DNA from: Lasiosphaeria ovina
Taxonomy: Eukaryota > Ascomycota > Sordariomycetes > Sordariales > Lasiosphaeriaceae
Assembly (NCBI GenBank): GCA_033439765.1
Contig: JAULSN010000008.1
Coordinates: forward strand, 2,108,001 to 2,172,000
Reading direction: 5' to 3'
Length of the DNA: 64,000 nt
Positions 59,026 to 64,000 of the stretch are shown in pieces. Position 1 is the stretch's first letter. The number at the start of each line of letters is the position of its first letter. Made by a program: the position numbers and the translations under genes. The notes under the pieces were generated by a model. The model saw nothing but the letters and a program-made list of their open reading frames with translations. It searched no databases and was not told the DNA's origin.

Positions 59026-60046
59026 ATGAGTCAAAATCGAGGAACCCAGCCGCCACCGCCCTCAACCTCATAGACTCGTCCCCCAGCTTCCCAGCCTCCG
59101 GTCCCTTCTGACAAGAAAAACAAAGAGAAATTTGAAGCCTGGATATCTAGTTTGGTAGGTTACTCATTTACACCCCGCTAAGGATTGGGGAGCCAACATA
59201 CTAGTAGGATACTAATAGCTATCAAAAGAGGGAAAAGGCTTTGGATTCCCATTTCCTACCGGACAAAACTCTACCACAGCCGAAAATTCTCTATACGTTG
59301 GAGGATTACGTTAAAAAGCGGACAGTCAAGGGCATAGTGGAGAAAGACGAGTACAGGCCGGAAGAAATGATGCTACAAATCGCCAAGGCTCTCCAGAATG
59401 CGCACGAAGCGAAGAAGATTTATTCATCTTTATGCCCTCGAAGCATCAATTCACTATTTATAAAGTGGGGGTTCTACATATTGCACTGTCACACCCAGCT
59501 GACAGTTTCATTGATGCGTATCAATATGTCACAACTCCGGAGGAGGTGTTGTTTAGTGAACCAAAATCGTTCACTTCTGATATTTGGTCCCTGGGTCGGA
59601 TCTGCCTCTATCTATTTGACGGACCTATGGAACAAATCACGGTTCCACTCGTATTTGATCTGTTCACACAACTGCAAAATTTTGGTACCGGCAATCTTAT
59701 GGGTAAATGTCCTAGACACGTAGATTTGCTACTCTTGGTCGCCAAGCATATGTTCAAACCTGACCACAGGCAACGAGCAAAGGTTACTGCAGACTACTGT
59801 GTTGAAGAGTTGGAGAAGTTGTTGCGACTGCAACTACAAGTAGATGAACTACAATTGGGTCTTCAAGATGATTGGGTGATGACTAGGAAAATACCGGAAT
59901 ATAGCAGCGACACTTATGCATCATTTGTTCGGTTTCGTTGCGCGGCTAAAGATACTCGTACCACCGGATACCTCGCAGTCAGGTTGTCTCAAAATACGAA
60001 CGTGGCTGCCCTTATATCCATGCAAAAGCTGCTCGAAGTGAGTTGA
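59026..60046 (+). pseudogene. Broken gene for a pseudokinase C-lobe
   Basis: Likely layout: exon 1 at 59026-59154, intron GTAGGT..AAAG, then coding sequence from 59229 to the stop at 60046. Two lesions are visible: an in-frame TAG at 59071-59073 inside a Pro-rich head, and a change of frame near 59455-59470 next to a G-run. The N-terminal frame (to about 59460) and C-terminal frame (from about 59450) both read as protein-kinase C-lobe: Q-I-A-K-A-L-Q-N-A-H-E (helix E), then S-F-T-S-D-I-W-S-L-G-R-I-C (subdomain IX) and H-M-F-K-P-D-H-R-Q-R-A (subdomain XI arginine). The H-R-D catalytic position reads Y-S-S and no D-F-G is seen. The kinase N-lobe is absent. It was therefore probably a pseudokinase before decay. 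An alternative is an extra short intron at the frame change. Flanked by repeats on both sides. Confidence 0.75.
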
Positions 60047-60242
60047 CCCCGTTCAATTTGGCTTCCCCGCTCCATTAGGTATATGACTCGATATAGGTAC
60101 ATTCGTTTTCAGACCTGAGAAACGGCTCAACATAGGTAAACAATAAGATGGTCCAGGGACAGGATACGGAACAGCCCCGAAGACATGTAAGGTTAGGAGG
60201 CTTTTGGTTGATCGGTGTTGAGACGGGTGGTGTTAACCCATG

Positions 60243-60305
60243 TGCCTGTGCTTAGTCCAACTACCCTGCGGGTACAGGGTAATTGGACTTGAAAAAGCAC
60301 AGGCA
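60243..60305. repeat. Near-perfect 63-bp inverted repeat (hairpin)
   Basis: The outer arms TGCCTGTGCTT and AAGCACAGGCA are perfectly complementary. Inner arms AGTCCAA/TTGGACT and ACCCTG/CAGGGT also pair, around a 6-base loop CGGGTA. Small bulges separate the stems. Confidence 0.85.
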
Positions 60306-60422
60306 AACGGCGGTTAGGTATGTCTTTTATTTTATTTTCCGGGGCTGGCTCCCGTGTGCGGTTTGATAATTCAGGTACCTTAGGCAGTTGGTATTCCGTA
60401 GTTAGATATGTATTACATATCT

Positions 60423-60522
60423 GCTCACTGTTCACTTTTAGTGTGTGCGTCCGGTGGCGATGGGTATAAGGCATTTTACTTGTTGCGGTAGATCTAACCT
60501 AAATGTGGAAGTCCTCCTTGAG
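60423..60522 (+). repeat. Dispersed repeat, copy B (matches 29402-29492)
   Basis: Shares ordered blocks GATGGGTATAAG, TAGATCTAAC, TGGAAGTC and TCCTTGAG with copy A at 29402-29492, same orientation, about 31 kb apart. Confidence 0.75.
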
Positions 60523-62403
60523 CAGAGCCTCCTTGGGCAGACGAAATAATACATATCTGCCCATCTAGGGTGACAGCCTATTTGAACCCGCTCCCGACCG
60601 TCGTAGAGCGTGTTAGCAGTCCCTTGGCAAAAGCTGCCCCGAGTGTCTAAACCTGCTTTATCCATCCTACCTCCAGGTGCCTTGTTTTGCTTCACATATC
60701 TACCTATATCTCAAAACGCTAGTGAATACTTGCTTTGTTTTGCTATACATAGTCCTACCTATATAACTCACACCCTAGTACATACCTTATCTGACGAGCC
60801 GAATCCAGAATACAGGGTCTTACTTTGACCACAATGGCAACCAAAAGCAGGTTATTGTCCGGCCGCCGAAAGCTGGCTCCGGGGGTGGGACGCGGCAAGC
60901 GGTAGGCCAGAGGCGTGGTTGGGACGCATATGTGTTTGGGAAACAAGGACTGCCAGCGGAGGAGGTTTTCCCTCCGAAGAGGCTAAGGCTTTCCTCCCGG
61001 TGATGCTACGGCAGGAACGGTGTGCTGGCGCTCCGTTGATAAGGCTGCACTGAGTTTTCCGACTACCATCGCAAGTTAACTGTGACAAAGTTGTGCGGTT
61101 AGTATCTATGTCTTGGAAGTAAAATCAGCCAAGGTAGGTTTTTCGAGGGTTAGTGAACAGTTTTCGAACTCGAGTTTCCCCGGACCCACCTGCATCAAGG
61201 TGCCAATGCCAGTCTGGAAATCGGAGGTCATCCGCAAAACCAGCCGGCGGGATCACTATCGGGAGGAGTGGGTGGCTGCAGCGGTTTCAAGTGCCACCCA
61301 CCCACGCTGCATGTGAGCTCTTGGTCGAAGTCTATCTAGTGCGGAATTTATTTAGGGATTCGCGGCTGTTCCCTCCAGCATGCAGAGAAGCTGAATTGAC
61401 CTCGCAGGAGACGGGAGGAAAGGCATGGACCCTGTGGAAGTTATCCATGCCCGTGATCGCTGCTTGGGTGTTCAGCACGCGGCGCATACCTTAGTAGGTG
61501 ACGGGCAGAATTCCACCTGATAGGGAAAGTACGTAGGTATCCATGCTGCGGGTTGCACCCCTCCGTCAGAGGTTGCTGACCACGCCCAGCTGACAGGCCT
61601 GGTCTGGCCCAATCCGAAAGAGCAACCCCACTAGAGCCAGCGAGCCAGGCGCGGGCCTTTCCCATTGGCCCCCTCCCGGTCCCGGCCCTTCCTTGCTCCT
61701 TCGTGGAAAGCGAGCCGGAGCTTGGCCGCAAGGGTGTGGCTGGGTACCCAACTGAACTGGGGGTGCAGCACTCGATTTGATTGTTTATGTCTGAGACCAT
61801 TGTTTATCGTCATTGGTCCAACAGCTGTGGTGTTCTGCATCTTTCGCAGCAGAGGCAAACCTCCCACCACCTCATATTTTTCCCGCAACGCAACTGCGTG
61901 CCGACTCTGGGAAGCGACTTGCTGGCTTGCTGCAGTAGCATTTTGCTCTGCAAGCACGGCAAAACAGGAATTACATTGTTTTAATCACTTTTTGTCTTTC
62001 TTGAAGTCAAGTGCAGCCTCCCGTCTCACTTCCGACCACCCCGCATACGTCAGTCAGTCAGTGTACTTGGTGCATTGTATTCAGGTGGTTGGCCGCTTGG
62101 TTGGAGTTCAGCTGCATCTCGTGCGACCGACAACCTCGCAGAAGCTTTTTACACTGGTCTCGTCTCCAGCTTGAGCGGCGGCACCCTAACCCCACGACCG
62201 ATCAACGTCCTGGCACAGGGATTCTCTATTGCGCCAACGCCTCCCCTAGTGGTCTTCCCAGCCCAGCTCTGGCTCATGAGCCGAAGAGATATTATTTGCC
62301 CTTCCCCGAATCGGCCCCTCGTGCCCCAGATCGTCGGGTAGGGCGGACCATATTCGGATTCCAATAACGCGGCGCATCAACAGCATGCAGGCGGCTCACC
62401 GAG

Positions 62404-62642
62404 GTGAGTTGGTGCGGTTTCCCTGTGATTGTGTTTGTTGACATTTCCTCCGAACATCTTCCCCCAAGTTCCCGATGCCTGCAACGTCTGATTGGTGTTT
62501 GTCTGGCCTGCCTGGAAAACATCCTTGCCGTCCCATGTCTTTTGTTTCGGCAGACGGCTTCAACCCCACGTTACTCACATGCGTCGCTGGGCTACGGAAC
62601 GCAGAATGCGGGCTTGCTAACATTCCTTGACCTCCTTGGCAG
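62404..62642 (+). other. Probable 5'-UTR intron of the last gene
   Basis: Donor GAG|GTGAGT at 62404 and acceptor TTGGCAG at 62642, with a TTGCTAAC branch point about 25 bp before the acceptor. The acceptor lies four bases before the ATG at 62647. An ATG at 62384 just upstream of the donor would, after splicing, read in a different frame and act as an upstream ORF. Confidence 0.6.
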
Positions 62643-62646
62643 AACC

Positions 62647-64000
62647 ATGTCACCGCAAAAACCACGCGAATCCTCTTCACCAGACCCGGTAACGCCACGG
62701 CGTAGTTCGGCTGTCAAGAATGGCGCTGCCGCGACAACACCCGCCAACAGGCGGGCTTCAGGGCATGCCGGCGGTGTCACCCCGAAGAGCGCACCTCTCG
62801 GCACCGCCGGCCAGAGCTCGCAACGGAAAAAGTCAATGGAACCAAATTTACTGGCCGAATTCCTGCTAGGCCGCCCCTCGCCGGCGCGCGTGGCTGGCCA
62901 GCGGTCACCTTCAAAGCAGCGTCGAAAAAGCGTGGCTCTGGACGCAGCCGGTGTGCGGGAGGAGTTGCGCCAAGAAATGCGAGCTGCAGCAGTACGGAGG
63001 CTCCAGCAACCCGGCGCGGTGACCGACCGGGTAAAGGCATGGCAGAAGGTGAGCATTTCCGCCATGAAGCCGCAGGGTGGTGGTGTGCCACACGCGGAGG
63101 ATGTCGCAAGCGAGCCGACTGAAGTCGGCGCCCAGCTCGATGACGCCACTGTTACTGAGGAAGACCGGGTGAGAATCAAACTACGGTTCAAGTCCAAGAA
63201 GAATAAGGCCAAGGTTGAGAACGGCAACCCACGCGGGAACATGGAGGAGGCGCGGCAAGATAAGTCTGATGGAGACCTGCCGGATGTGATAGCCAAGGAC
63301 CCACGAGTTAAGGAGCGCCCGAAGAAGAGAATCGTAAGTGACGACAATTGGATGAAGCGCGGGAAGAAGCAAGGCCCTCACAAGACAGGTATTGCGAAAC
63401 CGAAAGCGGAAGGGAGTCCAACGCCGATACCAAAAGATTTCCTCCAGCGTACAGCGCAGAATCCACCAGTCCAGAGCAAGATCAAGGACTGGGCGAGCAG
63501 AATAGAAACCCCAGACGCCCCTCGCGTGAGGCAGTACCATCATGCCGATTCAGGCGCAACGGTAACTGTCGAGGAAGATCCCCCTACCGAAGTTTCTTCC
63601 GACCGAGACGTCCGGGCCCGACCAACACCACCCGCAGATGACGGCATTCGAGTAAAGCCACTGAAGTCAAGCAAAAATGACGGCAATGGCACTCGAGCTA
63701 AACTTGCGAAAACAAGTTTTCCGGACGACGGGATTCGTGTGAGACCAGTGGCCCCTAAGAAGCCGAAAATGGAGACCGATGATGGAATCCGAGTATATCC
63801 GATCCGAAATAAAGAGCCCCTTGATGGAATCCGAGTCCGGCCTGTTGACAATGCTTCTCAAGAAGACTTCAGAATCCGTCCGAGCCGCCGAGCCTCGATG
63901 GACGAGATAACCGTCCAACCAGCCTCATCCAGGCGGACATCCGTCGAGAGGAGTGCGAGAGTTACAAGCACCAGACTCGACTCTTCAGATGGTTTCATTG
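62647..64000 (+). CDS. Basic disordered protein with D-G-I-R-V-x-P repeats, unknown function (3' end outside the window)
   Basis: Open frame of 451 codons from ATG 62647 to the window edge, with no stop, so the product is longer. It is Lys/Arg-, Ser- and Pro-rich. A short helical piece lies at about 95-125 (V-R-E-E-L-R-Q-E-M-R-A-A-A-V-R-R-L, then D-R-V-K-A-W-Q-K), and R-I-K-L-R-F-K-S-K-K-N-K near 175-190. From residue 332 a motif recurs: D-G-I-R-V-K-P (332-338), D-G-I-R-V-R-P (361-367), D-G-I-R-V-Y-P (379-385), D-G-I-R-V-R-P (393-399), then degenerate D-F-R-I-R-P (407-412) and D-E-I-T-V-Q-P (419-425). Basic composition with K-K-K/R-R clusters suggests a nuclear or chromatin-bound protein. I do not recognise the family. 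A 5'-UTR intron appears to end four bases before the ATG. Confidence 0.8.
   Translation, partial: MSPQKPRESSSPDPVTPRRSSAVKNGAAATTPANRRASGHAGGVTPKSAPLGTAGQSSQRKKSMEPNLLAEFLLGRPSPARVAGQRSPSKQRRKSVALDAAGVREELRQEMRAAAVRRLQQPGAVTDRVKAWQKVSISAMKPQGGGVPHAEDVASEPTEVGAQLDDATVTEEDRVRIKLRFKSKKNKAKVENGNPRGNMEEARQDKSDGDLPDVIAKDPRVKERPKKRIVSDDNWMKRGKKQGPHKTGIAKPKAEGSPTPIPKDFLQRTAQNPPVQSKIKDWASRIETPDAPRVRQYHHADSGATVTVEEDPPTEVSSDRDVRARPTPPADDGIRVKPLKSSKNDGNGTRAKLAKTSFPDDGIRVRPVAPKKPKMETDDGIRVYPIRNKEPLDGIRVRPVDNASQEDFRIRPSRRASMDEITVQPASSRRTSVERSARVTSTRLDSSDGFI

Larger units (their letters stand above)
60047..62646. other. Intergenic region with a hairpin, a dispersed repeat and a 5'-UTR intron
   Basis: Holds the 60243-60305 hairpin, repeat copy B (60423-60522) and, at the right end, the likely leader of the last gene. 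The open frame at 61665-62174 has no recognisable features. Confidence 0.5.

Overview
The window looks like nuclear DNA from a filamentous ascomycete, most likely a Sordariomycete. Genes are split by short introns (about 50-70 bp, a few of 200-430 bp) with GT..AG ends and CTAAC/CTAAT-like branch points. Intergenic spaces are long, both strands are used without operons, and the recognisable proteins have clear Pezizomycotina character, for example a Zn2Cys6 factor with a seven-exon gene and an Ssh4-type SPRY protein. I cannot name the species.

Left part (1-17.4 kb), moderately gene-dense: a CPR-type FAD/NADPH oxidoreductase without flavodoxin domain (1686-3527 +); a nitroreductase-family protein with an optional mitochondrial leader (5011-6034 +); mitochondrial phosphatidylserine decarboxylase (6456-8159 -); a HERP-like ubiquitin-like-domain membrane protein (8889-11245 +), divergent from the decarboxylase; a short-chain dehydrogenase (11902-13106 +); and a Zn2Cys6 transcription factor (15374-17419 -). 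The factor's 3' flank carries a decayed array of roughly 46-bp repeats.

Middle part: 17.4-30.7 kb holds no gene I can support. It is by far the largest gap and lies upstream of the transcription factor. Its right end (about 29.0-30.0 kb) contains degraded repeat sequence with a second copy near 60.4 kb.

Right part (30.7-57.6 kb), housekeeping and conserved fungal genes: transportin/Kap104 (30682-33630 -), a PAC4-like proteasome assembly chaperone (35166-35655 -), a carnosine N-methyltransferase-type enzyme (36437-38109 +), an Ssh4/Ear1-like endosomal Rsp5 adaptor (39592-41240 -), a single-pass membrane protein (43784-45142 -), two disordered proteins (48100-49740 -; 56757-57626 +) and an endonuclease/exonuclease/phosphatase-family enzyme (53690-54583 -).

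The end (58-64 kb) looks like an accessory patch. It has a three-unit tandem array of about 170 bp, a broken gene for the C-lobe of a pseudokinase, a near-perfect 63-bp hairpin and the second copy of the 29-kb repeat. Then comes an open reading frame that runs off the window at 64000; it is basic and disordered and carries repeated D-G-I-R-V-x-P motifs. There is no biosynthetic cluster and no obvious pathway link between neighbours. The most unusual material is the 58-64 kb patch, the repeat array behind the transcription factor, and the 13-kb gene-free stretch. Exon borders were placed by eye from splice consensus and reading-frame continuity.
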